From assembly GCA_040220135.1 (NCBI GenBank), contig JAVJTT010000020.1, positions 186,001 through 250,000 of the forward strand: DNA of 64,000 bases, given 5' to 3'. Shown here in pieces: positions 51,678-60,364 of this stretch (positions within the stretch are counted from its first letter, which is position 1; each line of letters starts with the position of its first letter). A model generated the notes under the pieces. That model had not been told where the DNA came from. It was given only the letters and a program-made list of their open reading frames with translations, and made no database searches. Source of the stretch: CAJXMH01 sp040220135 (GTDB lineage Bacteria; Bacteroidota; Bacteroidia; Flavobacteriales_E; Vicingaceae). The position numbers and the translations under genes are program-made.

Positions 51678-52716
51678 ATTGGTTTAGTTCTTCGGCGAAA
51701 TCATCATCGCCATGCTTATGAAATTTGATTTCTATGGGTAAACAAAATACTGCAATATCTTCAAGTTGAGAAAGGTCTAATTTAACCGCATCTTTTTCGG
51801 TAGTAATGACCAACTTCTTAGGACTCAACAACCCTTCTTTACGCTTTACAATTTTTTCATAATCCTTTTCAGTAAAAAAGTGATGGTCTTTAAAGCTAAG
51901 CTTTTCAACCTCTTTTGCATATCGCTTTAAGTAGAGAAACAAAGGTTCCGGATTGGCTATGGCGGTTGTTAAAATAACGCCCCAATTACTCAAATGCTTC
52001 TTTTTTAAATTTAACTCAACAGCTGCATTATTTAGCGGTTTAAGTTTTCGATAGCTGAGGTAGCTGAAAAAAACTTTTTGATAAGGTTGAGGATTTAGAG
52101 TGGAAGTGATTCGCCTAATTTCCAAAGGGGAAAGGACTGCAGGGCTTTTGGTAACTACTATAACATCTGCTCGTTTAGCAGCTGACCGGCTTTCGCGCAA
52201 GCGTCCGGATGGTAATATATAATCGTTAATGTATAGCTTGCTATAGTCAGTAAGTAAAATAGATAAACCGGCTTTTACACTTCTATGTTGATAAGCGTCA
52301 TCAAGAACAATAACTCCTGGAGGAGAGGGCAAGCTTCTTAATTTTTGAATGCCTCTCCTGCGCTTTTCATCTACAGCTACCATGATGTCTTCAAACTTCT
52401 TGAAAAGTTGAAAGGGTTCATCCCCTATACTTTCAGCCGAGTCACTTGAATCGGCCAAAATAAAACCCTTTGTTTTCCGGCCATAACCTCTGCTGAGAGT
52501 CGCAATTTGACAGTCTTCTTTTAAGTGCTTGATGATGAATTCTGTGTGCGGAGTTTTACCGGTGCCCCCAACGCTTAGATTTCCAACACATATTAATGGG
52601 AAATTATAGCTTCTAGAGCTAAAAATGCCGGTATCGTAAGCAAAATTTCGAAGCTTCGTAACCAACCAGTAAATTAGGCTTGCCGGCAAGAGTAATATGC
52701 GAATAAAGAAGCTCAA
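51649..52716 (-). CDS. lpxK: Tetraacyldisaccharide 4'-kinase
   Basis: LpxK phosphorylates the 4' position of the lipid A disaccharide at the inner membrane. The 355-residue protein has an N-terminal membrane-associated helix, the P-loop CVGNLSVGGTGKTP, LSRGYGRKTKGF, IGDEPFQL, and VLDDAYQHR with the base residues. It uses a TTG start: the frame runs to a TAA only ten codons upstream with no ATG or GTG between, so no other start is available. It overlaps punA and is divergent from nif3. Confidence 0.94.
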   Translation of the reverse strand: MSFFIRILLLPASLIYWLVTKLRNFAYDTGIFSSRSYNFPLICVGNLSVGGTGKTPHTEFIIKHLKEDCQIATLSRGYGRKTKGFILADSSDSAESIGDEPFQLFKKFEDIMVAVDEKRRRGIQKLRSLPSPPGVIVLDDAYQHRSVKAGLSILLTDYSKLYINDYILPSGRLRESRSAAKRADVIVVTKSPAVLSPLEIRRITSTLNPQPYQKVFFSYLSYRKLKPLNNAAVELNLKKKHLSNWGVILTTAIANPEPLFLYLKRYAKEVEKLSFKDHHFFTEKDYEKIVKRKEGLLSPKKLVITTEKDAVKLDLSQLEDIAVFCLPIEIKFHKHGDDDFAEELNQYVRSYTGEL

Positions 52717-52775
52717 GTCAACCCTTTTTAATAATTTTCGAAATTACGTAAACTAGCCTTGCAGACTAAATAAAA

Positions 52776-52788
52776 CCAATTTTATTGG
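52776..52788. repeat. Inverted repeat upstream of nif3
   Basis: CCAAT and ATTGG flank a 3-nt spacer and end 2 nt before the nif3 ATG. It could be an operator or a small hairpin in the ribosome-binding region; the arms are short. Confidence 0.3.
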
Positions 52789-52790
52789 AT

Positions 52791-53888
52791 ATGAAAATTA
52801 AAGACATCATTCAGCAACTCGAGAAAATTGCACCACCCTCATTACAAGAGTCTTACGATAATTCGAGATTGCTAGTAGGTTCAAAAGATCAAAAAGTAAA
52901 TCAGCTTCTACTTTCTTTAGATTGCACAGAAGTTGTGGTACAAGAAGCCATAGATCGAAAATGTGAGATGATTGTAGCACATCATCCCATTGTATTTAGT
53001 GGATTGAAATCTTTAACCGGAAAGAATTACATTGAAAGAACGGTGATCAAAGCCATAAAAAATAACATTGCCATTTATGCTATACACACAAATTTGGACA
53101 ATGTTTATCATGGAGTCAACCAAAAAATTGCTGAAAAGCTTGGGCTGAAGAATACAAAAATCTTGAGTCCCAAAAAGGAACTTTTACAGAAGTTGGTTTT
53201 CTTTTGTCCTGTTAAAGATTCGGAAAAAGTGCGAGCGGCAATTTTTAAAGCAGGTGCCGGTCAAATTGGAGACTATGATGCTTGTAGTTTCAATCTGAAA
53301 GGAGAGGGGACTTTTCGGGCTGGAGAGAATACAAATCCCCATGTCGGGGAGAAGGGAAAGCTTCATAAAGAAGAAGAGCATCGAGTAGAAGTGGTCTTAC
53401 CCAATTACTTAGAAGCAAAGGTAATTGCTGCATTAAAAAAAGCTCACCCTTATGAGGAAGTGGCTTATGACCTTTACTCATTGAGAAATTCTTGGGAACA
53501 AGTGGGAAGTGGAATGATTGGGGATTTGGAAGAAGAGCAAGACTTTCAAGCGTTTTTAAAGTCTTTAAAGTCAAAACTGAACACTCCTTTAATTCGTCAT
53601 ACAAAGTTGCATAAGAAGAAAGTTAAGAAAGTTGCCTTGTGCGGAGGAGCCGGCAGTTTCTTGTTAAATGCAGCGAAAGCAAAAGGTGCTGATGTTTTTA
53701 TAACCGGAGATTACAAATACCATCAATTTTTTGATGCGGAAGACGAAATCGTAATTGCAGATGTGGGCCACTACGAAAGTGAGCAGTTTACGCCCGAATT
53801 GCTGCAAGAGTTTCTGATGGAGAATTTGCCTGAATTATCCACAAAGTTGGTTCAGACAAACACCAATCCGATTAGTTATTTAACCTAA
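52791..53888 (+). CDS. Nif3-like dinuclear metal center protein
   Basis: A 365-residue protein of the Nif3/YqfO/GTP cyclohydrolase 1 type 2 family. The N-terminal part has AHHPIVFSGLKSL with metal-binding histidines, the C-terminal part has the second metal site in GADVFITGDYKYHQFFDA and VGHYESEQ, and a CutA/PII-like insert (about residues 125-230, ending HPYEEVAYDLYSL) lies between them, as in YqfO. The cellular function is not established. In many Bacteroidota this gene is followed by a zinc-ribbon gene; here that gene (cdsZ) is 5.6 kb away. Confidence 0.92.
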   Translation: MKIKDIIQQLEKIAPPSLQESYDNSRLLVGSKDQKVNQLLLSLDCTEVVVQEAIDRKCEMIVAHHPIVFSGLKSLTGKNYIERTVIKAIKNNIAIYAIHTNLDNVYHGVNQKIAEKLGLKNTKILSPKKELLQKLVFFCPVKDSEKVRAAIFKAGAGQIGDYDACSFNLKGEGTFRAGENTNPHVGEKGKLHKEEEHRVEVVLPNYLEAKVIAALKKAHPYEEVAYDLYSLRNSWEQVGSGMIGDLEEEQDFQAFLKSLKSKLNTPLIRHTKLHKKKVKKVALCGGAGSFLLNAAKAKGADVFITGDYKYHQFFDAEDEIVIADVGHYESEQFTPELLQEFLMENLPELSTKLVQTNTNPISYLT

Positions 53889-53916
53889 AAAAGGGCCAAA
53901 ATAAATTGGCCCTTTT
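53889..53916. terminator. Bidirectional terminator between nif3 and the LamG gene
   Basis: AAAAGGGCCAA pairs with TTGGCCCTTTT around AATAAA. A-rich and T-rich flanks on both sides fit use by both convergent genes. Confidence 0.8.
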
Positions 53917-53953
53917 CCTGAATTAAAACTGTTACACTCAAACCAAAAGCAGC

Positions 53954-55564
53954 TTATTGCTTCAGGAATTTGGAACGGTATTGCTGCCCATCGTTTAAAA
54001 TGAAGAGGTAGTAAACTCCACGACTCAATTGAGAGACATCTAACTGTTGTGCTTTGCTGTTTTCTTGTATTACTTGTCCATTTTGGTTATAAATTTTAAT
54101 TAGCTCTGCGTTTTGAACTTCAATAGGAAGGTTTAACTTATTTGTGGTAGGGTTGGGGTAAACTTGAATGTCCTCAATCACGGACTTTGATAGTTCTTTA
54201 TCTCCGGTAAGAGTGCCAAAATTATAGAGATCTTGAACCTCTTGGTTTGACAAGGCTCTACTGTATACAGCAAGGTCATCAATTTGACCGTCAAGGTATT
54301 TGTAATAAACCGGGGTGTTGCCATTAAAATATAAGCCTGAACCTATGTATAAATACTGAAAAGTGCCAAAATTAGGTTGGGAGTAGAATGGCTCAGCTTG
54401 CTGGTTATTGAGTACTCCATCAACATAAAGGTAAGTGGTGTCACCATCATTTTGAGCCACAATATGGTGCCAATTGGTATCTAAAATTCCGGCACCAGCG
54501 GTTGAGACTAAAGCCCCTGCACCTGAGCCATCGAAAAAAGTTTTTACATTGCCGTTTGCGTCCATTTCAATCGCATAGCCAGACTGGTAAGCCTGCAACA
54601 CCATACCGTTTGCACAATTTTTTATCCAAACTGAAACCGCTGCTTCACTCCAATTCAGGTTAAAGATCTTTTCTGTAGTTCTTAGCGATGCATTAGAAGC
54701 AGTGGCGACCATTGAAGAATCAGTGCTGTTAGGGGTTCTGCCTTCTCCAAAGCTAAAGCGGTTGCCGTTGTTGTTTTGCAAGTTTATTCGATGGGTAGAG
54801 CTATCTCTGAAAGTGCCATTAAAGTTGTAACGTGCTTCTTCATACAGTATAGCTCCTTGTTTGGTTGAATTATACAAAGCGGTTACTTGAGCATTGGTTA
54901 AAATGTCATCGTATAGTCTAAGTTCATCTATTTGGCCTTCAAACTCATCATTCACAAAACGGGTAGCTCCCACTCTTAGTTTTGCGTCACTATTCACGGA
55001 AGTAGGAGTAAATAAAGTTTCAGCCTGAGCATTATCATAAACGCCATCAATATAAATAAAAGAGTTGCTGCCATTATTGTAAGCTACAATGTGATGCCAA
55101 AGACCATCATTTACCTTTTTATTTGAAACCAGGGCTCCTGCCGAACTACCATCAAAGATGGCGTTTACTCTACCACCTGAGCCAATGCTTAATCCATAAC
55201 CGCCGTATGGAAATTGTACTATGCGCATAGTGCTGCCGCTAGCTGTTGTTCTTACCCAAACTGAATAGGCTGCACCGGTCCAATTTCTATTGTCAGTGGT
55301 AGAAGAAGCTTGTAAAGCCAAATTCCCTGAAGATCCTTCAAAGTGAATTGATTTGTCCAATAGGGTATCCCTTACACCAGGCATTGCAACAGGATATGTA
55401 GTGGTTGAATTTTGTGGGAATAAATTGGCTCCTCCAGCACGGTCTTCATAGTAATCACTGCCGGGTGAGTTGTTTATCCGGTTCATAGGGTAGTAGTGGA
55501 TCAAGTTTTGTCCAAACCCTGAAAGGGTGAGAGTAACTAAAAGAGCAAGTAGTATTTTTTTCAT
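53954..55564 (-). CDS. T9SS-secreted protein with two LamG-like domains
   Basis: A 536-residue secreted protein: signal peptide (ending SGFGQ, residue 19), then two LamG/concanavalin-like jelly rolls (about 20-225 and 235-445), and a T9SS sorting domain (about 455-536: VYPNPTTNKL, GVYYLFIL, KFLKQ). The two LamG domains are clear duplicates: both hold a GLSI/AIEMD strand, an FDGSxAGALVS segment, WHHIVA, and a YxDGVxxNxQAE segment, and end with GQIDEL/GQIDDL. LamG domains bind glycans or other proteins. The gene lies just after a histidine kinase operon and has its own promoter. Confidence 0.92.
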   Translation of the reverse strand: MKKILLALLVTLTLSGFGQNLIHYYPMNRINNSPGSDYYEDRAGGANLFPQNSTTTYPVAMPGVRDTLLDKSIHFEGSSGNLALQASSTTDNRNWTGAAYSVWVRTTASGSTMRIVQFPYGGYGLSIGSGGRVNAIFDGSSAGALVSNKKVNDGLWHHIVAYNNGSNSFIYIDGVYDNAQAETLFTPTSVNSDAKLRVGATRFVNDEFEGQIDELRLYDDILTNAQVTALYNSTKQGAILYEEARYNFNGTFRDSSTHRINLQNNNGNRFSFGEGRTPNSTDSSMVATASNASLRTTEKIFNLNWSEAAVSVWIKNCANGMVLQAYQSGYAIEMDANGNVKTFFDGSGAGALVSTAGAGILDTNWHHIVAQNDGDTTYLYVDGVLNNQQAEPFYSQPNFGTFQYLYIGSGLYFNGNTPVYYKYLDGQIDDLAVYSRALSNQEVQDLYNFGTLTGDKELSKSVIEDIQVYPNPTTNKLNLPIEVQNAELIKIYNQNGQVIQENSKAQQLDVSQLSRGVYYLFILNDGQQYRSKFLKQ

Positions 55565-55584
55565 AGCGATAGTTTATTTTAATC

Positions 55585-55592
55585 CAAAGCTA
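55585..55592 (-). promoter_or_regulatory. Bacteroidota -7 promoter element (TAGCTTTG), LamG gene
   Basis: Exact TAnnTTTG match on the minus strand, 20 nt before the LamG ATG, in the 75-bp gap after the kinase gene. Confidence 0.5.
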
Positions 55593-55639
55593 TGGTTGAA
55601 AGCGATTTAGTTTGGGGTAGACTTTCTGAATGGTAAGCT

Positions 55640-58522
55640 TCAATTGCTCAATGGAGGAAAAGGCAGCTCTTCTGTTTTCAAAGAGAGGATAACTCGAGTT
55701 CCTTGGACTCCTTGATTGTTAAAGCCTTCCAGGTGTTTCACTTCCACCTCTAGTTTTTGATGCTTGTTCAAGAGTGCTATTTTATCTTGGATGGCTTTGT
55801 TTCCAAAAGATAAGCCTACTCCTTTTTTGTTTTGCTTTAAAGAAGCGCTAACCCCAATACCATTATCACAGATGGCTATTACCAGTCGGTCTGCTTGAAT
55901 TTCAAAACTGATCAGCAACTCTCTGTCTCCTTTTTTAGGAAGTAATCCATGCTTAATTGAGTTTTCTACAAAGGGCTGAATAAGCATTACAGGTATGTGT
56001 ATGCCTTTGATTAATTCTTCTTCATTTTTGAATACAATGCTATATTTGAAATCGTCTCCCAACCTAAGCTTTTCAAGTTTTAGATACTCCTGTAAAGTCT
56101 CAACTTCCTCGGCCACTTCTAATTCATCTTGTTGAGTTTGTCTAAGGTAACTTCTTACTAAGTCGGCAAAGTCGGCTAGGTATTCACTTGCTAATTCTTT
56201 TTGATTAGAAAGAATGTAATCTTGAATTGAATTTAGTGCGTTGAACACAAAATGCGGGTTCATTTGAGCCTGTATCGCTTTTATTTTTGAAAGCTGTCGT
56301 TCTTTTTCTGCGGTTTCTTTCTCTCGCTCTAGCTTCTCTAGGTAAAGGTTGTGTCTGATAATGGCTCGAGAAATAATAAATACAATTAAAATAAGGAGCA
56401 GAAAAACCGAAAAATAGAACCAGCCAGTTTCAAACCATGGCTTGTGAATAATTAAACTTAAAGATGCCACTGCGCTGCAGTTTGCAAAAGGGTCACAAGC
56501 ACGAAACTCGAAGTGATATTCACCACTTGAAAGCTGAGGAAACTCTAAAACTCCTCTTTCAGCAGGAGCTTGTTTCCATGCTTTTCCTTGCTCTATTATG
56601 CGGTATTCAACTTTTTCATTACTAAGACTAGCAATATGCAGCGATTTGAAGTGAATGCCAAGGTTATTTTCCTTGTAAGACAGATTTTTTAAGCGCTTCT
56701 GATCTACTTCTTTACCGTTAATATAAATTGATTCAATGTGAAAACGTGGCTTTTGAATATTCTTACTCCTTTCTTGATGAAGGGCTAAGAATTGAATGCC
56801 ACTTGGATTAAGGATTATTAGATTCCCCTTATACGCCTTTAAGCCTAAAATCTCTTTTTTTAATAAACCCGCTCGAGAATCAACCTTTTTAAGCTGATTA
56901 GTTTTTAAGTCCCAGCTTACAATCTCTTGGTCATTTGCCAGAAAGATTTTCTCATCCGTTTCTTCCAAATATTTGTAATTGTCATCAAATTTTTTCGTGA
57001 GTAATATTGAGTCACCTTTAAACTTAAATAGTCTTCTTCCTGAGGTAAATGCCCAAACTCCCCCTCTATTACTTTTCTGTAAAACAGTAACAAATACGTT
57101 TTCGTCCTTATGACCCTTAAGTGTGATGAAAGTATCTAACTGAAGCTCCTTTAGTTTTAAGCCATCAATAAAGTCAACAAAAAGGTGCTTGTTAGCTGAA
57201 TCAAAGGCAATGAAGTTGCATCTTTTATCCCTGTCATTTACAAAACCCGCTTTTCCACCTTTGAGCAAAGCATGTGAATAGGTACCGTAATAAGTGTTAT
57301 TTACCTTTTCAAGGTGTTTGAATTTAAAGAGCTTAAAATCAATCGCTTTGTCTTTTGTAATATCATAAGCTTGGTTGCCTTCCCCAAACAAAAGCCATTC
57401 TTTTTGTGGGTCGTAAAAGATTTGAGCAGTGTAGAGGTTTTTGAAATTGCAAGCAAGAAGTTCAAGGCTAGTTAAGTTGAGTTTCCACAATTGTCCGCCT
57501 TGGTCAAGAAAAAACAAATCCTCTTTGGAAAATGCATAGGTTTTGATTGACTTTCCTTTAAACGAAAGGTTCTTAAAACTTGGGTTTGGGATTAGCTGTA
57601 CTCCTGAATTTAAGGTACTTAGTAAATGTATTCCCCCACTTAAGGTCATGTATTTAGAGCAGCTAAAGTTTGGCAGTTGTGGAAATTGGTGTCTTAGCTT
57701 CCATGGGTTCGTGTTTATCAACTGAAAGCCTTTCTTGCTGAGGTAGCCTATAGTACTATCATTCACCTTCTGAAAGCGATTAAAAGAAAAGAGCTCTCCT
57801 TCTAAGGTAAATTGCTTGCCGAGGAATTTATTAGCTGTGAGGCTGAAACTGTAAAAGTTAGCAGCTGAGTTATTGATGTTACAAAGGATTAACTGCTCAC
57901 CTTGGGTTAAAAACTCAAGTTTTCTTCTTATGTTCAAAGAAAACTGACCAAGCGTGTCAAGCTTAAGCTTAGGGGTGATTTTTAAGACAGTAAACCTAGA
58001 ATTGTTTGCTAAAAGTGCAAAGTTCTCACTATAGTAAACATTGCCTCCTTCAACAAATGATTCCAACCCTGGAATCTTCTGTTCGATATGAAAAGTTGAA
58101 ATGCTTTTTTCATCGATAATTAAAACCTTTGGATAAAAGCTCAAATCGTAGCTAATCAAAAAATTTGTTTCTGAAGAGCGATCCACTAAAAGCTGGATGG
58201 ACTTGTTTTTTAGCTGAAATACTTGACCATAAAAATTGGAAAACCAGATGTTTCCTTTCGGGTCTTGCTGCAAGTTAGTATATTCAACAGGGTAACCATT
58301 TAGGTGGTAAGTATGAATTGAGTCTCCATCAAAATAATGCAAGCCACTGTTGCTTCCCAAGTATAAGCCTTCATCAGTTTCAAGCACATCATAAATGGTT
58401 TTTTCGTGTAGACCAAAGACCTCATTAAAAGAAAGGGTGTTAGGCTGAAGCCGGTTTGCTTGAGAGATCCCTCGAAAAGAAAGCGAAGTCAATAAAGCTA
58501 AAAGGAGAAGTTTATGATACAT
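55640..58522 (-). CDS. LytS-type sensor histidine kinase with propeller-like sensor
   Basis: A 960-residue membrane kinase. A signal peptide (residues 1-20) leads into a long periplasmic sensor of propeller repeats (short blades such as GNIWFSN and YLGSNSGLHYF) and a Y_Y_Y-type domain (about 605-695). One membrane helix (about 699-722) and a short coiled coil precede the LytS-type kinase: NPHFVFNALNSI with the phosphorylated histidine near 755, and a C-terminal ATPase with LIQPFVENSIKHG and CDNGIG. It lies 3 bp after its response regulator, so the pair is one operon. The signal sensed is unknown; many such kinases sense surface or carbohydrate cues. Confidence 0.9.
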   Translation of the reverse strand: MYHKLLLLALLTSLSFRGISQANRLQPNTLSFNEVFGLHEKTIYDVLETDEGLYLGSNSGLHYFDGDSIHTYHLNGYPVEYTNLQQDPKGNIWFSNFYGQVFQLKNKSIQLLVDRSSETNFLISYDLSFYPKVLIIDEKSISTFHIEQKIPGLESFVEGGNVYYSENFALLANNSRFTVLKITPKLKLDTLGQFSLNIRRKLEFLTQGEQLILCNINNSAANFYSFSLTANKFLGKQFTLEGELFSFNRFQKVNDSTIGYLSKKGFQLINTNPWKLRHQFPQLPNFSCSKYMTLSGGIHLLSTLNSGVQLIPNPSFKNLSFKGKSIKTYAFSKEDLFFLDQGGQLWKLNLTSLELLACNFKNLYTAQIFYDPQKEWLLFGEGNQAYDITKDKAIDFKLFKFKHLEKVNNTYYGTYSHALLKGGKAGFVNDRDKRCNFIAFDSANKHLFVDFIDGLKLKELQLDTFITLKGHKDENVFVTVLQKSNRGGVWAFTSGRRLFKFKGDSILLTKKFDDNYKYLEETDEKIFLANDQEIVSWDLKTNQLKKVDSRAGLLKKEILGLKAYKGNLIILNPSGIQFLALHQERSKNIQKPRFHIESIYINGKEVDQKRLKNLSYKENNLGIHFKSLHIASLSNEKVEYRIIEQGKAWKQAPAERGVLEFPQLSSGEYHFEFRACDPFANCSAVASLSLIIHKPWFETGWFYFSVFLLLILIVFIISRAIIRHNLYLEKLEREKETAEKERQLSKIKAIQAQMNPHFVFNALNSIQDYILSNQKELASEYLADFADLVRSYLRQTQQDELEVAEEVETLQEYLKLEKLRLGDDFKYSIVFKNEEELIKGIHIPVMLIQPFVENSIKHGLLPKKGDRELLISFEIQADRLVIAICDNGIGVSASLKQNKKGVGLSFGNKAIQDKIALLNKHQKLEVEVKHLEGFNNQGVQGTRVILSLKTEELPFPPLSN

Positions 58523-58525
58523 AAT

Positions 58526-59272
58526 CTAGCTCAGGCTTTCTAGTACGGCTTGTTTTCTATTGCGAGCAATAGGTACTATGTTTTGATTGTCCATTATTAG
58601 GTAGCCTCCGTCTTTATGGCTGAATTGTTTAAGGTGCCGCATATTGATCAAATGAGAGCGATGCGGTTTTAAAAAAGCCTGATTGTTTGACAACAGTTCT
58701 ACAAAATGCTTCAAAGGTTTAGAGATGACTCTTTTTTCTTTCGTTTTAAGAAATACAGTGGTATACATTCCATCTGCTTCCATTTGCACAATGTCTTCAA
58801 TGGGTACAAATTCTACCCCATCAGAAAGCGGCAAACCAATTTTTTTAAAGCTCTTGGTCATTAAACTGCTATGCAAGAGTTTTAACTGTTCTTCAATGCT
58901 TTGTCGTTTTTTCTCTTCTTTTACATTCTGTATAAGTTGCTTCACTTTTTGAGGCCGAAGCGGTTTCAATAAATAGTCAAAGGCATTCATTTCAAATGCT
59001 TTTAGCGCAAACTCTTGATAGGCTGTTGTAAATACTAGGTGAAAGGATATTTGTACTCCTTCAAGTTGCTGAAAAATTTCTGTTCCCTTCTTTCCGGGCA
59101 TTTCAATATCCATGAAAACCAAGTCAGGTTGTTCTTCTTTAATTGAATTAACGGCTTCTGTTAGGTTTGCAGCTTCAAAAAGGTGAAATTCTTTTTTCAA
59201 CTCATCTCCTTGAATAATGCCACGCAGTAAACTGCGAGCCCGTTCTTCATCATCTACGATTAATATCCTCAT
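58526..59272 (-). CDS. LytTR-family response regulator
   Basis: A 248-residue regulator. The receiver domain has the acidic pair D7/D8, the phosphorylation site D55 in LVFMDIEMPG, FTTAY and the LLKPL lysine; the LytTR DNA-binding domain follows (about 145-248, with VEFVPIEDIVQMEADG and FLKPHRSHLIN). I start at MRILIVDDE because the receiver fold begins there; an ATG 45 nt further upstream would add a hydrophobic stretch. It comes before its kinase in the operon. A perfect 11-bp inverted repeat lies about 50 nt upstream. Confidence 0.93.
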   Translation of the reverse strand: MRILIVDDEERARSLLRGIIQGDELKKEFHLFEAANLTEAVNSIKEEQPDLVFMDIEMPGKKGTEIFQQLEGVQISFHLVFTTAYQEFALKAFEMNAFDYLLKPLRPQKVKQLIQNVKEEKKRQSIEEQLKLLHSSLMTKSFKKIGLPLSDGVEFVPIEDIVQMEADGMYTTVFLKTKEKRVISKPLKHFVELLSNNQAFLKPHRSHLINMRHLKQFSHKDGGYLIMDNQNIVPIARNRKQAVLESLS

Positions 59273-59320
59273 TCTTGGTTTGAATAAAATATTCTCAATT
59301 TCACAAAGAAAAAGCATAAA

Positions 59321-59349
59321 GTTGAGAAAGTCTGAGAAACTTTCTCAAC
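59321..59349. promoter_or_regulatory. Perfect 11-bp inverted repeat upstream of the LytTR regulator
   Basis: GTTGAGAAAGT and ACTTTCTCAAC form perfect arms around a 7-nt spacer CTGAGAA, which itself repeats the GAGAA of the left arm. The site lies in the gap between the divergent regulator and cdsZ, so it could be an operator for one or both genes, or a hairpin in the regulator's leader. It is followed by no T tract. Confidence 0.55.
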
Positions 59350-59419
59350 GGTCGTTTTAAGTTTCTAAAGTCAAAAAGAAGCCAATTCGTTTGGCTGGGT
59401 AACTTCAACAAAAATTTCC

Positions 59420-59427
59420 TAATTTTG
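59420..59427 (+). promoter_or_regulatory. Bacteroidota -7 promoter element (TAATTTTG), cdsZ
   Basis: Exact TAnnTTTG match with a TTTG at 59390-59393 at a longer than usual distance (26 bp). It gives a leader of about 46 nt. Confidence 0.5.
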
Positions 59428-59476
59428 CCCTCTATTTATCTGAAGTAAATACCAATCCCATAAATTACCTTTAATT

Positions 59477-60289
59477 ATGGCCAAAAAAGCAAGTAGCTCA
59501 GAAGCAACCGTAGAAGAAAGATTGCAGGCATTATACGATTTACAAGAAATTGATTCTAGAATTGATAAAATTAGAACCATCCGTGGAGAACTTCCATTAG
59601 AGGTCCAAGACTTGGAAGATGAAGTGGCCGGTTTAGAAACGAGAATCGAGAAGGCGAATGCTTCAATCAAAGAATTAGAAACTGAAATTTCTAGTAAAAA
59701 GCTACTTATTAAGGAGTCTGAATCAGCCATTAAGAAGTACGAAGAGCAGCAAAAGAACGTGCGTAATAACCGTGAGTTTGATGCAATTTCGAAAGAAATG
59801 GAATACCAAGCTTTAGAGATTGAGTTAGCGAAGAAAAGAATCAAAGAATTCGAAGCTCAGATTGAAAGTAAGAAAGAAATTAACGATGCTTCTAAAGAGA
59901 AATTAGAAGAAACTCAGAAAGAACTTGAGCACAAAAAGAATGAGCTTGAAGAGATTGTAGAAGAGACTAAGAAAGATGAACAAGAGCTTCAAAAGAAGTC
60001 GGAAAAAGCTCAAAAGGTAATTGAAGACAGATTGCTTGCCGCTTATAAGAGAATTAGAGACAATGCACGAAATGGTTTGGCGGTTGTTCCAGTTGAACGA
60101 AGTGCATGTGGAGGCTGCTTTAACAAGATTCCACCGCAGCGTCAGTTAGACATTAATTCACACAAGAAGATTATTGTATGTGAGCACTGTGGCAGAATTT
60201 TAGTTGATCCTAAAATGGCCGGCATTGAAGAAGTGGTAGAGGAAAAACCAAAAAAGAGAAGAACCAAAAGAACGGCGAAGAAGAAGTAG
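59477..60289 (+). CDS. cdsZ: Zinc-ribbon coiled-coil protein (CdsZ/DUF164 type)
   Basis: A 270-residue protein made of a long antiparallel coiled coil (about 10-190, rich in E-K heptads) and a C4 zinc ribbon (CGGC and CEHC, about residues 213-240), ending in a basic tail KKRRTKRTAKKK. This is the architecture of the DUF164/CdsZ family; a role at the ribosome or in RNA handling has been proposed for relatives, but the function here is not known. It has its own promoter and a terminator. In related genomes the gene usually lies next to nif3. Confidence 0.85.
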   Translation: MAKKASSSEATVEERLQALYDLQEIDSRIDKIRTIRGELPLEVQDLEDEVAGLETRIEKANASIKELETEISSKKLLIKESESAIKKYEEQQKNVRNNREFDAISKEMEYQALEIELAKKRIKEFEAQIESKKEINDASKEKLEETQKELEHKKNELEEIVEETKKDEQELQKKSEKAQKVIEDRLLAAYKRIRDNARNGLAVVPVERSACGGCFNKIPPQRQLDINSHKKIIVCEHCGRILVDPKMAGIEEVVEEKPKKRRTKRTAKKK

Positions 60290-60310
60290 CTCTAAGCCAT
60301 TATCATAAAA

Positions 60311-60339
60311 AAAAGGGAAGCGCTAGCTTCCCTTTTTTT
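60311..60339. terminator. Terminator between cdsZ and the DUF5723 gene
   Basis: AAGGGAAGC pairs with GCTTCCCTT around GCTA with A and T flanks on both sides, so it can serve both convergent genes. Confidence 0.85.
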
Positions 60340-60364
60340 ATGCGATAGTAGAAAGAAATTGGTT

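Noticed and set aside
59273..59317. Longer response-regulator start at 59317
   Set aside because: It would add fifteen residues ahead of the receiver fold's first strand (MRILIVDDE), which is the family's usual beginning.
59419..59844. Minus-strand ORF of 141 codons over cdsZ
   Set aside because: It is the shadow of a coiled-coil gene; serine- and leucine-rich antisense frames are expected there.
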